From NCBI GenBank assembly GCA_037442025.1, contig JBBIRB010000056.1:1-16567 (forward strand): 16,567 bases of DNA. Direction: 5' to 3'. The notes under the pieces were generated by a model, which had not been told where the DNA came from, made no database searches, and worked only from the letters and a program-made list of their open reading frames with translations. Of the stretch, positions 1 through 8,488 are shown piece after piece. The stretch's first letter is position 1. The number at the start of each line of letters is the position of its first letter. A program made the translations under genes and the position numbers. This DNA is from UBA2287 sp037442025 (GTDB lineage Bacteria > Bacteroidota > Bacteroidia > Bacteroidales > Tenuifilaceae).

Positions 1-186
1 AAATATTTATATTATCCTCTCAAAAAGTTGCATTCATTACTTGAATTTGGTATATGTTTTTAAATTGATAGCCGATAAACTATTTGTGTTGGACTTTCAA
101 ATACAATAATCCGTGCCTAACCCTGAGTGCCGTTCAGTAAGCAGTAACCTATTAACCGAATAACATATTAACTCAATAACCCATAA
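1..186. other. AT-rich leader region before the AlaX-like gene
   Basis: No gene is visible here. The last 40 bases are built from related units: TATTAACCGAATAAC at 150-164 and TATTAACTCAATAAC at 166-180 match at 13 of 15 positions with a period of 16, ending a few bases before the start codon at 187. No complete TAnnTTTG promoter box was found. The upstream gene lies outside the window, so its orientation is unknown. Confidence 0.4.
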
Positions 187-624
187 ATGAGCGAAAAGAA
201 CTACGATCCCAGAATGCATACTGCAGAGCATATTCTAAATCAAACTATGGTGAGAATGTTCGGATGCCCCCGCTCTAGGAATAGCCACATTGAGCGAAAA
301 AAGTCGAAATGCGATTACATTTTACATAAAGAACCTTTACCTTCTGAATTAAAAGATATTGAAGATAAGGTTAATGAAATTATTTCATTGGAATTGCCAG
401 TTTCCGATGAATTTATTAATAGGGAAGAAGCATCTCGTTTTTTAGATCTTTCAAAGTTGCCCCCCGATGCTCCTGAAATGCTAAGGGTTGTTAGGGTCGG
501 TAATTACGATGCTTGCGCTTGCATTGGTCCCCACGTAACTAATACCAATCAAATTGGTTACTTTAGTATTATTTCATCCGACTTTAGTAATGGAATACTT
601 CGATTACGCTTCAAGTTGCAATAA
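187..624 (+). CDS. AlaX-like stand-alone tRNA-editing domain protein (tRNA synthetase second additional domain)
   Basis: A 145-residue cytoplasmic protein resembling the second additional domain (editing domain) of alanyl- and threonyl-tRNA synthetases. Free-standing members (AlaX) hydrolyse mischarged aminoacyl-tRNA, classically Ser-tRNA(Ala). The family's two zinc-binding motifs are visible: HxxxH as HTAEH (His11, His15) and CxxxH as CIGPH (Cys112, His116), with Cys110 nearby. The protein is short, comparable to the smallest AlaX class, and has no catalytic synthetase or anticodon domain. The ATG at 187 is favoured because HTAEH normally lies close to the N terminus. It is followed by a 95-base gap and then the Hpt gene on the same strand. 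The fold class is well supported; the exact tRNA and amino acid substrate cannot be read from the sequence. Confidence 0.8.
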   Translation: MSEKNYDPRMHTAEHILNQTMVRMFGCPRSRNSHIERKKSKCDYILHKEPLPSELKDIEDKVNEIISLELPVSDEFINREEASRFLDLSKLPPDAPEMLRVVRVGNYDACACIGPHVTNTNQIGYFSIISSDFSNGILRLRFKLQ

Positions 625-678
625 TTTTTTTGTAGCATTTTTTACGTAATTTGAATTCAGACCTAACGTATTACTTTG

Positions 679-686
679 TATTTTTG
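679..686 (+). promoter_or_regulatory. Possible -7 promoter box of the Hpt-STAS unit
   Basis: TATTTTTG matches the Bacteroidota -7 consensus TAnnTTTG and lies 33 bases before the favoured Hpt start at 720. No good -33 box is found at the normal 19-21 base spacing (a TTTG at 650-653 is too far), so this is tentative. If real, the TTG start at 651 would be untranscribed, which supports the start at 720. Confidence 0.3.
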
Positions 687-719
687 ATAATATTTAAACT
701 CATAACCTTTCATAAACCA

Positions 720-1079
720 ATGTACAATTACAAGCATATCGATACAGATCAAATAGCCGAGGTAACAGAGGGCAGCATTGATTTGGTTGAAGATATGGTT
801 GCAATATTTGCAAGGCAGGTGCCTGAATATACACGGCAGCTCGATTTTTTGTATAAAACAAACGACCTGCAAGCAATAAGGAAACTGGCCCATAAAATAA
901 AAGGTACTGTTTCTTTGCTTGGTATTACAAAATTAGTTACTGCCATGAAGAATCTGGAGAACCTTACAATCGATCCTGCTGCCCCGAAAGTTTGGGAGCA
1001 GTATATTGAATTGTTTAAAAACGAGAGTATATTAGCTCTTAATGAACTGAATGATTATTTAAGTCGAATTAAAACCTGA
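720..1079 (+). CDS. Hpt-domain histidine phosphotransfer protein
   Basis: A 119-residue soluble protein consisting of a single Hpt helical-bundle domain, which relays phosphate between receiver domains of two-component phosphorelays. The signature is LAHKIKGTVSLLG (residues 57-69), where His58 is the predicted phosphorylated residue, followed by the characteristic K-G and L-G. The frame is open back to a TTG at 651, but that extension is hydrophobic and unlike the family; the ATG at 720 gives a normal Hpt length. The STAS gene starts only 4 bases after the stop, so the two are almost certainly cotranscribed and share the terminator at 1434. No histidine kinase or receiver protein is encoded in the window, so the partners must be elsewhere. 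Confidence 0.85.
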   Translation: MYNYKHIDTDQIAEVTEGSIDLVEDMVAIFARQVPEYTRQLDFLYKTNDLQAIRKLAHKIKGTVSLLGITKLVTAMKNLENLTIDPAAPKVWEQYIELFKNESILALNELNDYLSRIKT

Positions 1080-1083
1080 CGCC

Positions 1084-1425
1084 ATGATAAATATTGAAAA
1101 AATTAACGATGTTATTATTGTTTCTTTGCAGAATAGCAGCAAATTGAACTCGCCCATTGCCCAATCGTTTAAACTCGAAGTTTCGAAAATTATCGATCAA
1201 CCCGGATTAAAGGTGGTTATAAGTTTGGGTGGCATTGAGTATGTCGATAGTTCTGGTTTTGGTGCCCTTCTCTCGGTTCTGCGCGTATGTAAGAGCAACG
1301 ATGCTCAACTTAAACTTTGCAACATTTCGGCCGATGTTATGGAACTGGTAAAATTGCTTCAGCTACATTCTGTTTTCGATATTCGCGAGAGCGTTGACGA
1401 CTGTATGAAAACTTTTCGGCATTAG
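1084..1425 (+). CDS. STAS-domain anti-sigma factor antagonist
   Basis: A 113-residue single STAS domain of the SpoIIAA/RsbV type. Such proteins bind an anti-sigma factor or other partner kinase and are switched off by serine phosphorylation. The conserved loop YVDSSGFGALL spans residues 53-63; the second serine (Ser57) corresponds to the phosphorylated Ser58 of B. subtilis SpoIIAA. The preceding strand (VVISLGGI) and the following helix fit the fold. It is cotranscribed with the Hpt gene and ends just before a strong terminator. No RsbW-type kinase or PP2C phosphatase is nearby. The pairing resembles the Hpt/anti-anti-sigma pairing of the Pseudomonas HptB-HsbA pathway, but no direct homology is claimed. 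Confidence 0.88.
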   Translation: MINIEKINDVIIVSLQNSSKLNSPIAQSFKLEVSKIIDQPGLKVVISLGGIEYVDSSGFGALLSVLRVCKSNDAQLKLCNISADVMELVKLLQLHSVFDIRESVDDCMKTFRH

Positions 1426-1433
1426 CTCTTTTT

Positions 1434-1457
1434 AACCGCCCCATTGGGCGGTTTTTT
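1434..1457 (+). terminator. Intrinsic terminator after the Hpt-STAS unit
   Basis: A perfect 8-bp stem (AACCGCCC at 1434-1441 with GGGCGGTT at 1446-1453) closes a 4-base loop and runs into six T (1452-1457). It starts 8 bases after the STAS stop codon. Confidence 0.9.
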
Positions 1458-1547
1458 ATTACTTAATTCAATTAAAGTAAGAGTATTTCGTTATTAAACC
1501 ATTGTATTTAATCAACATAATTTAGTAATCACCTAAAATAACTTATT

Positions 1548-2855
1548 ATGGCAATTGAAGAATTAACGAATCGGGTTAAAGAATCTAAAACCCTTAAGGC
1601 AATTGGAGTAGGTGTGCTTGCATTGCTTCTTCTCATCCCAGCCAGCATGATTCAGTCTCTTATAAGCGAACGTGAACTTGCATTTAAAGAAGTATACAGA
1701 GAGGTTGGCCAAAAATGGGGCTATCCACAAACAATTGCAGGCCCCATTATTTCGATTCCCTTTTTGGTACATACACTCAGTGCCGATAACAAGATTATTA
1801 CAACCCGAAAAAATGCCTATTTTTTACCCGAAAGCCTTAGTGTTTCGGGTAATATAATTCCGGAAACCCGTTATAGAGGCATATATAAAGTGCCGGTTTA
1901 TACAGGAAATTTAAAGGTAGAGGGTAGTTTTAAAATGCCCGATTTAAGCCAATGGAAGATAGACCCAACAAAAGTTTTGTGGGATGAAGTTACCTTGTCG
2001 GTTGGTGTTTCGGATATGAGAGGAATAAGAAATGTTATGGAAGTGAATATTGGTGATTCTACACATGAGATGAATCCAGGAAACGAAGCAAAAGATATAG
2101 TAGGTTCGGGAATAACGTGCATTATAGATTTGAAGGCTCTTTCGAACCTTTCGTTTTCATACAATATTGATTTGAACGGCAGCCAATCGTTAAATTTTAT
2201 TCCGCTGGGAAAGCAAACGGCAGTAAATCTTAAATCTTCCTGGACTAACCCCAGTTTTTCTGGTGCATTCTTACCCGTAAATCGGAATATATCCGAAGAT
2301 GGTTTTACAGCCGATTGGGTAGTATTAAACCTTAATAGGAACTTTCCACAGCAATGGATTGGTAGCGAGTACTCAGTAGATAATTCAACCTTTGGGGTCG
2401 ATTTCTTATTGCCAGTTGACCATTACCAAAAGAATACCCGGAGCGCCAAGTATGCAATAATGTTTATTGGGCTAACCTTTGTTGCCTTTTTGCTTTTCGA
2501 ACTGATTTCACGGAAAAAAATCCACCCGGTTCAATACTTACTGGTTGGAGGAGCACTTTGTGTTTTCTACACGCTGCTGGTATCGCTCTCGGAGCATATT
2601 GGTTTCTTTTGGGCCTATACCGTATCTTCGGTTGCAACAATAGCTCTTATTTCCATGTATTTTTTCAATATTATTAAAACAAAAAGAGGTACTGCATTGC
2701 TAACACTTATGCTTGTTGGACTGTACTTATTCCTGTTTACAATACTTCAATTACAGGATTATGCTCTTCTAATGGGAAGCATTGGTTTGTTTGTTGTAAT
2801 TTCGATAATAATGTATGTGTCGCGAAGCGTTGAATGGTATGGCAGTAGCGAGTAA
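1548..2855 (+). CDS. creD: CreD-family inner membrane protein
   Basis: A 435-residue integral membrane protein of the CreD family, close to the roughly 450 residues of E. coli CreD, whose loss or overproduction affects envelope integrity and colicin tolerance. Its biochemical role is not known. One N-terminal membrane segment (about residues 16-36) precedes the typical family stretch with EVGQKWGYPQTIAGPIISIP (about 50-69). A large, presumably periplasmic, beta-rich domain runs to about residue 298. The C-terminal third contains about five to six hydrophobic segments and ends in VEWYGSSE. Spacing from the upstream terminator (about 90 bases) suggests its own promoter, but no clear box is visible. 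No CreBC-like two-component pair is in the window. Confidence 0.88.
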   Translation: MAIEELTNRVKESKTLKAIGVGVLALLLLIPASMIQSLISERELAFKEVYREVGQKWGYPQTIAGPIISIPFLVHTLSADNKIITTRKNAYFLPESLSVSGNIIPETRYRGIYKVPVYTGNLKVEGSFKMPDLSQWKIDPTKVLWDEVTLSVGVSDMRGIRNVMEVNIGDSTHEMNPGNEAKDIVGSGITCIIDLKALSNLSFSYNIDLNGSQSLNFIPLGKQTAVNLKSSWTNPSFSGAFLPVNRNISEDGFTADWVVLNLNRNFPQQWIGSEYSVDNSTFGVDFLLPVDHYQKNTRSAKYAIMFIGLTFVAFLLFELISRKKIHPVQYLLVGGALCVFYTLLVSLSEHIGFFWAYTVSSVATIALISMYFFNIIKTKRGTALLTLMLVGLYLFLFTILQLQDYALLMGSIGLFVVISIIMYVSRSVEWYGSSE

Positions 2856-2869
2856 TATATTTAATTGCG

Positions 2870-2902
2870 AACTCGCCGGTACTATTCCGGCGAGTTCTTT
2901 TT
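2870..2902 (+). terminator. Terminator between convergent creD and clpB
   Basis: A perfect 10-bp stem (AACTCGCCGG at 2870-2879 with CCGGCGAGTT at 2887-2896) with a 7-base loop is followed by CTTTTT on the plus strand, so it terminates creD. The clpB stop codon (2905-2907) lies immediately beyond it, so clpB transcripts also run through the hairpin, but no U-tract follows on the minus strand. Confidence 0.85.
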
Positions 2903-2904
2903 AA

Positions 2905-5493
2905 CTATCTGAAAACTAAAGTTTCACTGTCGAAATAATCCACAATAATGGGTTTGTTCTTATTTATCTGCCCCCCCAATATTCGCTTTGAGAGTTCATT
3001 TAAGATATGTTTCTGAAGCATCCGTTTTATTGGACGAGCGCCATAAAGTGGATCATATCCAACGTTAGTAATCCAATCAACAGCACTATCAGTTATCGAT
3101 ATTTCCAATCCTTGTTCAAGCAGAGTTTCTCTTATTTTATTGAACTGCACAAGAACAATTTCTCGCACCTCCTTTATTGTAAGTGGCGAAAACATTATTA
3201 TTTCATCCACTCTGTTTAAAAATTCGGGACGAATGGTTTGTTTTAGCAGTTCAAAAACTTGAAAACGTGTTCGGTCGAGCACTCCCTGATCGATTATCCT
3301 TCCGGCATCGTTCAAATTACCCTGTATTATATGCGAACCAATATTGGAGGTCATTATAATAATAGTGTTTTTAAAATCGACCACTCGACCCTTGTTGTCT
3401 GTGAGCCTACCATCGTCGAGTACCTGCAAAAGAATATTGAATACATCGGGGTGAGCTTTCTCAATCTCATCGAGTAGTACAACCGAGTAGGGCTTATGCC
3501 GAACCGATTCGGTAAGTTGCCCACCTTCGTCGTAACCTACATAGCCCGGCGGCGCACCTATGAGTCTCGAAACAGAATGGCGCTCTTGGTACTCGCTCAT
3601 GTCTATTCGGGTCATCAGGTTCTCATTGTTAAACAGAAACTCGGCAAGAGCCTTTGCCAGTTCGGTTTTTCCGACACCAGTAGTGCCAAGGAAAATAAAT
3701 GAGCCAATAGGCTTTTTAGAGTCCGACAAACCCGCACGGTTTCTGCGAATAGCATCGGCCACCGATGCTATAGCTTCGTGTTGTCCTACAACCCGTTTAT
3801 TAAGTTGCTCTTCGAGCGAAAGCAGCTTTTCGCGTTCGCTTTGTAGCATTCGCGAAACGGGTATGCCAGTCCAACGGGCAACAACTTCGGCAATATCTTC
3901 TGCATCGACCTCTTCTTTAATTAGAGCGAAGTTTGCTTGACTTGTAGTGAGCTCGGCTTTGTGAGTTTCAATTGCCTTCTCAGCTTCTTTAATTTTTCCG
4001 TAGCGAATTTCGGCTACCTTTTCGTAGTCGCTTCGTCGTTCAGCTTCTTCGGCTTCAATTTTTAACGATTCGATTAGTTGCTTGTGCTGCTGAATTTTAT
4101 CGATTATACTTTTTTCGCTTTGCCATTTTGCACGCAGCTTACTTCGCTCATCGGTTAGGTTAGCAATTTCGCCATTTAACACATCGAGTTTTTTTGTGTC
4201 GCCTTCACGCTTAATAGCTTCGCGTTCTATTTCAAGTTGCTTTATTCGGCGCTCAATTTCATCGATGCTTTCGGGTACTGAATTCATTTCGAGCCTAAGC
4301 TTCGATGCAGCTTCGTCAATAAGGTCGATAGCCTTGTCGGGGAGAAATCTATTTGTAATATATCGGTGCGATAGTTCAACAGCGGCAATAATTGCCTCAT
4401 CCTTAATTCGAACCGAATGGTGCGTTTCGTATCGCTCCTTTAACCCTCGTAGTATCGACACCGCATCGGTTACAGTTGGCTCATCGACCAGTACATTTTG
4501 AAATCTGCGCTCGAGGGCCTTGTCTTTTTCAAAGTACTTTTGATACTCGTTAAGCGTAGTTGCCCCAATGGCACGTAGTTCTCCACGGGCCAATGCCGGT
4601 TTTAGAATATTGGCAGCGTCCATTGCACCTTCGCTTTTACCGGCTCCAACGAGCGTATGAATTTCGTCGATAAAAAGTATAACCTCGCCGTTAGAGGCAA
4701 TTACCTCTTTTATAACTGACTTTAAACGCTCTTCGAACTCCCCTTTATATTTAGCACCAGCAATAAGGGCTCCCATATCGAGAGAGTAAAGCTGTTTCGG
4801 TTTTAAATTTTCAGGTACATCGCCATTTATAATTCGATGGGCTATGCCTTCGGCAATGGCTGTTTTTCCAACACCCGGTTCGCCAATTAGAATAGGGTTG
4901 TTTTTAGTACGGCGCGAGAGGATTTGGAGTACACGGCGTATTTCGTCGTCGCGTCCAATTACTGGGTCGAGTTTGCCGCTTCGCGCCATTTCGTTCAGGT
5001 TTAGGGCAAATCGGTTTAGGGCATTGTAAGTGTCTTCGGCTGTTTGCGAATCGACTTTAGAACCTTTGCGGAGCTCTGAAATAGCCGTTTTTAAATCTTT
5101 TAATGTGAAACCAGCATCTTTCATTACCTGCGAAACCTGATCGCCACTTTCGAGTAGTCCTACCATAATATGTTCAACTGAAACAAACTGGTCGCCCATT
5201 TCCTTAGCCACATCACTTGCCTTTTGTAATGCCCTATTAGAATAGGAACTAAGGTACTGATTACCTCCAGATACCTTTGGTAAGGAGTTCAGCATTCTTG
5301 TAATAACTGCATCAAAGTTGGAAGTGTTTATCCCCATTTTCTTTATAAGGAATGATGCAATTCCATCGGCTTCATTTATAATTCCTTTCAAAATATGAAT
5401 GGGTTCTATTGCAGGATGGTTCATTCCTTGCGCAATTGTTGCTGCTTGCTGAATAGCTTCCTGCGATTTTATGGTTAAACTATTGGGATTCAT
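2905..5493 (-). CDS. clpB: ATP-dependent disaggregase ClpB
   Basis: An 862-residue Hsp100 chaperone, full length for ClpB. It threads aggregated proteins through a hexameric ring in cooperation with DnaK. In order: the N domain (about 1-145); the first AAA+ module with Walker A GEPGVGKT (204-211), pore-loop tyrosine in AKYKGEFE (Tyr249) and Walker B ILFIDE (Asp276, Glu277); the coiled-coil M domain (about 405-525), which separates ClpB from ClpA and ClpC; and the second AAA+ module with Walker A GTTGVGKT (603-610), pore motif GYVGYD (650-655) and Walker B VVLLDE (Asp675, Glu676). The C-terminal part carries FLNRVDE and a GARPIKR sensor-2 motif. All key residues are present. The gene is separated from the upstream M16 gene by a terminator and two repeated motifs, which suggests independent, stress-controlled expression. 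Confidence 0.97.
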   Translation of the reverse strand: MNPNSLTIKSQEAIQQAATIAQGMNHPAIEPIHILKGIINEADGIASFLIKKMGINTSNFDAVITRMLNSLPKVSGGNQYLSSYSNRALQKASDVAKEMGDQFVSVEHIMVGLLESGDQVSQVMKDAGFTLKDLKTAISELRKGSKVDSQTAEDTYNALNRFALNLNEMARSGKLDPVIGRDDEIRRVLQILSRRTKNNPILIGEPGVGKTAIAEGIAHRIINGDVPENLKPKQLYSLDMGALIAGAKYKGEFEERLKSVIKEVIASNGEVILFIDEIHTLVGAGKSEGAMDAANILKPALARGELRAIGATTLNEYQKYFEKDKALERRFQNVLVDEPTVTDAVSILRGLKERYETHHSVRIKDEAIIAAVELSHRYITNRFLPDKAIDLIDEAASKLRLEMNSVPESIDEIERRIKQLEIEREAIKREGDTKKLDVLNGEIANLTDERSKLRAKWQSEKSIIDKIQQHKQLIESLKIEAEEAERRSDYEKVAEIRYGKIKEAEKAIETHKAELTTSQANFALIKEEVDAEDIAEVVARWTGIPVSRMLQSEREKLLSLEEQLNKRVVGQHEAIASVADAIRRNRAGLSDSKKPIGSFIFLGTTGVGKTELAKALAEFLFNNENLMTRIDMSEYQERHSVSRLIGAPPGYVGYDEGGQLTESVRHKPYSVVLLDEIEKAHPDVFNILLQVLDDGRLTDNKGRVVDFKNTIIIMTSNIGSHIIQGNLNDAGRIIDQGVLDRTRFQVFELLKQTIRPEFLNRVDEIIMFSPLTIKEVREIVLVQFNKIRETLLEQGLEISITDSAVDWITNVGYDPLYGARPIKRMLQKHILNELSKRILGGQINKNKPIIVDYFDSETLVFR

Positions 5494-5543
5494 AGTATAG
5501 CATTTTCCCGATGGTAATCAAATTACTTACCACACTTTGCGAA

Positions 5544-5590
5544 ACGACAGTATGTCGTAATTCTAAGGCTTGATTCTGCCAGTATGACGC
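5544..5590 (-). promoter_or_regulatory. Paired CATACTG motifs upstream of clpB, candidate operator
   Basis: Read on the minus strand, two copies of G-N-CATACTG-N-C occur in the roughly 100-base clpB upstream region: GTCATACTGGC and GACATACTGTC. Their CATACTG cores (5580-5586 and 5548-5554) are 32 bases apart, about three helical turns. The copy nearer clpB sits in a perfect inverted repeat, ACGACA-3-TGTCGT (5544-5558). The positions fit a repressor or activator controlling a heat-shock gene. No regulator can be named. Confidence 0.45.
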
Positions 5591-5620
5591 AAAAAAAAGA
5601 GCCGCAAAATATGCGGCTCT
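5591..5620 (-). terminator. Terminator after the M16 peptidase gene
   Basis: On the minus strand a perfect 8-bp stem (AGAGCCGC with GCGGCTCT, bases 5613-5620 and 5598-5605) with a 7-base loop is followed directly by a run of T (complement of the A tract at 5591-5598). It lies 22 bases after the M16 stop and isolates clpB from read-through. Confidence 0.92.
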
Positions 5621-5642
5621 CCAAAAATAAATTATGCAATTC

Positions 5643-8453
5643 TTATTCAGCAGGGCTCATAATAACCTGAAGCATATTGGCATTGTTGAACATTTTTTGT
5701 GCGGCTTTTTGAACTTCAGCAGGTGTTAACTTGCGAACCAATTCATCATAACTAGTAACTATATCCATACCATTGGAGTAGTAGTCTCTTATTGCGGTTG
5801 ACCAGAAACGGTTTTCGCGGAGTCGCTCACTACGTGTTTTCAGGAAGTACTCACGTGCCTTGTTCAGGTCGGTTTCGGTTGGACCTTCGGAAGCAATTTT
5901 TTCGAATTCGGAATGAACGATTGAAACAAGGCGTTCCGATTTTGCAGGATCAGTATCGAAGAAAATATTAACCATAACCTGTGTGGTTGGGAATTTCGAA
6001 ATGCTAATGCGCGACGATACCCCGTAGGTTCCTCCTTCTTTCTCGCGAATTGTTTCGGTATAACGCAAGTCCAGTATATGCTCTATTGCACTAGCATTAA
6101 GAATGTTTTGGTAGGTGAAATCGGTTTTATTCTGGAAGGCAACAAAACACGACGCTTTTGGAACTTGCATGGTTATTTGGAGAGGTTTCACATTTTTTCC
6201 CTGAGGAAAACGGACGTTGTTATCCTTCCAATTTTCTTTTCTTTTAATTTTTGGTAGCGACCCCAAATAGGTTTCTACCAGTGGCTTAAGCGTTTCGGGC
6301 TTAATGTTGCCAACAAATACAAAGGTAAAGTCGCTGGCATTTGCAAAGCGGTTTTTGTAAATGCTTTCCATTTTCTTAAAATCAACTTCTTTCAGCAATT
6401 CAAGATTCATTGGGCGTTTTCTGAAGTGCCTGTTATTAACGAAGAAATTAATTGAGTCGCGGAAAATCATGTTTGGATTTTTCCCCGCATTCTGCAACAT
6501 AGCTTGAAGTTGCGACATGGTTGAACTGTATGCGGTTTCGTCGAAACGAGGATTTGTAAAGTAAAGGTACACAAGCTGCATCATCAGCTCAATATCCTGT
6601 GGTGAGCTGCTTCCGGAGAAGCCCTCTTCAAATTCACCAATATATGGGTTAACGTTTACCAGTTTGCCCGAAAGCATTTTGTCGAGGTCAACCTTAGTGA
6701 ACTTGCTAACTCCGCTCATCATGGCAATTGACGAGGTGAACTGCGCAGTTGGTACATCTTTGTCGGCAACTAATGAAAAACCACCGGGGCTGTATGCCGA
6801 GAGTAGAACCTCATCCTCTTTGAAATCGGTAGTTTTAACAACAACCTTCACTCCGTTGGAGAGGGTCCATTCTGTTGCAGCAAGAACTTTATTCTCCGTT
6901 ACTTTCTTTACTTTTCCAGCTTTGGGAACTTTACTAATAAGGGGTTCGGTATTTACCTTGTCGGCATATGGTTCTAGCGGACTATTTTTTACCTGATTGT
7001 AAATGGCAATAATTTCATCTTTTGAAGGAAGGGTTTCGGCTTCTTTTTCTGGAGCGCTAATAAAGAAAACCATGTTTTCATCGGTAATCCATTCCTTTGA
7101 TTTCGCGCTTACCTCTTGGAGTGTAATTGTTGGAACCAGCGATTGGGCCATCATATACTCAAATTCAATACCGGGTATTGAACCTCCACTGGTAAAGTGC
7201 GACATATACTCGCGTATCAGATTGGCATTTTTAACCTTATCGCGCTCCTTGTAATCGTTTTCTATACTCCTGAGCATATCAGCCTTTGCCCTATCGAGTT
7301 CGGTTTGGGTAAAACCATGTAAGAAAACCCGATGATTTTCTTCGAGCATGGTTCGTAATGCGCGCTTCGAATCCTTTTCGCGAGCATTGGCCATTAAAAC
7401 ATAGGCGTTCTTTGTACGAACCAGATCGCCGTAATAGTTATATGCAAAAAGGAAGGGGGGATTTTCTTTCTGCCTTATTTCGTCGAAACGGGCGTTAATC
7501 ATTTGAGCATATAAATTCCCGATAAGTGAATTTTTATAGTATCCGAGGGTGTTCTTTACCTCTTTGCTTACAGCAGGATGCTTAAAAAATAATTCAACCA
7601 TGGTACGGGTTGCTTCGGGGTCGGTGTAAATACCTACAATAGGTTCCTTATGGTTGGGAACTTCAAATTCGGGACGTGCTTTAGCATTAACCGGCGCAGG
7701 AATTTTTGAAAATAATGCTTTAACTTTATTTTCCATCATTTGGGGGTCGAAGTCGCCAACAATAATAAGTGCCTGAAGATCGGGGCGGTACCAATCGCGG
7801 TAAAACCGACGGATGGTTTCGTACTTAAAATTATCTATAACCTCGAGTTTACCTATAACATCGCGTTCAGCATACTTGGAACCTTTATAAAGGTTTCCCA
7901 TTCGAGCTTGGTATGTTCTCCAATCGGAGGTGCGACGGGTTCTCCATTCTTCGCGAATAACACCCCGTTCGGCATCAATTTCTTCGTCCTCAAACGATAT
8001 GTAGTTTGCCCAGTCGTGTAGAATTAAAAGTGCCGAATCGATAATTGTTTCTCGTGCAAGGGGAACATTCGATAGGTTGTAGGCTGTTACATCTTGCGAA
8101 GTGAATGCATTTACGTTGTGACCAAACTTAACACCAATGTTTTCAAGAAAATTGAGAATTCCTTTGTCGGGAAAATTTTTTGTTCCGTTAAATGCCATAT
8201 GTTCAGCGAAATGGGCTAGACCATCCTGATCGTCGTCTTCGAGCATGGCACCAACATTGAAAACAATATAGAACTCTGCTCTTTCTTTGGGCTCACTATT
8301 CTTACGAATGTAATAGCGCATTCCATTGTCGAGATTGCCTACAACCACCTTTGGGTCAATAGGTAAAGGGGTATTCCAATTTACTTGTGCAAAGGCACTA
8401 CCATAAATAATGGCAACTAAAAGGAATAACAAAAACTTTTTTACATTTTTCAT
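5643..8453 (-). CDS. Secreted two-domain M16 family zinc peptidase
   Basis: A 936-residue protein with a type I signal peptide (residues 1 to about 22: basic MKNVKK, a hydrophobic core, then SAFA before Gln23), so it is exported, presumably to the periplasm. The N-terminal M16 repeat carries the inverted zinc motif HFAEH (His81, Glu84, His85); Glu162 in the AERGVIREEW stretch lies 77 residues on, as expected for the third zinc ligand. The C-terminal half is a second M16-like repeat with no HxxEH, the usual inactive partner that helps enclose the substrate. Overall architecture resembles PqqL and other pitrilysin-type peptidases of about 930 residues. The substrate is unknown; peptide clearance in the periplasm is a reasonable guess. 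It has its own promoter and terminator. Confidence 0.93.
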   Translation of the reverse strand: MKNVKKFLLFLLVAIIYGSAFAQVNWNTPLPIDPKVVVGNLDNGMRYYIRKNSEPKERAEFYIVFNVGAMLEDDDQDGLAHFAEHMAFNGTKNFPDKGILNFLENIGVKFGHNVNAFTSQDVTAYNLSNVPLARETIIDSALLILHDWANYISFEDEEIDAERGVIREEWRTRRTSDWRTYQARMGNLYKGSKYAERDVIGKLEVIDNFKYETIRRFYRDWYRPDLQALIIVGDFDPQMMENKVKALFSKIPAPVNAKARPEFEVPNHKEPIVGIYTDPEATRTMVELFFKHPAVSKEVKNTLGYYKNSLIGNLYAQMINARFDEIRQKENPPFLFAYNYYGDLVRTKNAYVLMANAREKDSKRALRTMLEENHRVFLHGFTQTELDRAKADMLRSIENDYKERDKVKNANLIREYMSHFTSGGSIPGIEFEYMMAQSLVPTITLQEVSAKSKEWITDENMVFFISAPEKEAETLPSKDEIIAIYNQVKNSPLEPYADKVNTEPLISKVPKAGKVKKVTENKVLAATEWTLSNGVKVVVKTTDFKEDEVLLSAYSPGGFSLVADKDVPTAQFTSSIAMMSGVSKFTKVDLDKMLSGKLVNVNPYIGEFEEGFSGSSSPQDIELMMQLVYLYFTNPRFDETAYSSTMSQLQAMLQNAGKNPNMIFRDSINFFVNNRHFRKRPMNLELLKEVDFKKMESIYKNRFANASDFTFVFVGNIKPETLKPLVETYLGSLPKIKRKENWKDNNVRFPQGKNVKPLQITMQVPKASCFVAFQNKTDFTYQNILNASAIEHILDLRYTETIREKEGGTYGVSSRISISKFPTTQVMVNIFFDTDPAKSERLVSIVHSEFEKIASEGPTETDLNKAREYFLKTRSERLRENRFWSTAIRDYYSNGMDIVTSYDELVRKLTPAEVQKAAQKMFNNANMLQVIMSPAE

Positions 8454-8488
8454 TTTTAAAAAGTATTGGTTAATTTTAATTGAGTAGT

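Noticed and set aside
43..90. Possible TAnnTTTG promoter box before the AlaX-like gene
   Set aside because: The TTTG occurrences (for example in CTATTTGTG) lack TA at the correct spacing and have no -33 partner.
651..719. TTG-initiated extension of the Hpt gene
   Set aside because: The added residues are hydrophobic and unlike Hpt proteins, and a possible -7 box at 679-686 lies inside the extension. The ATG at 720 is preferred.
3560..3940. 126-codon plus-strand frame opposite clpB
   Set aside because: It is a serine/arginine-rich translation antisense to conserved ClpB, typical of a shadow frame.
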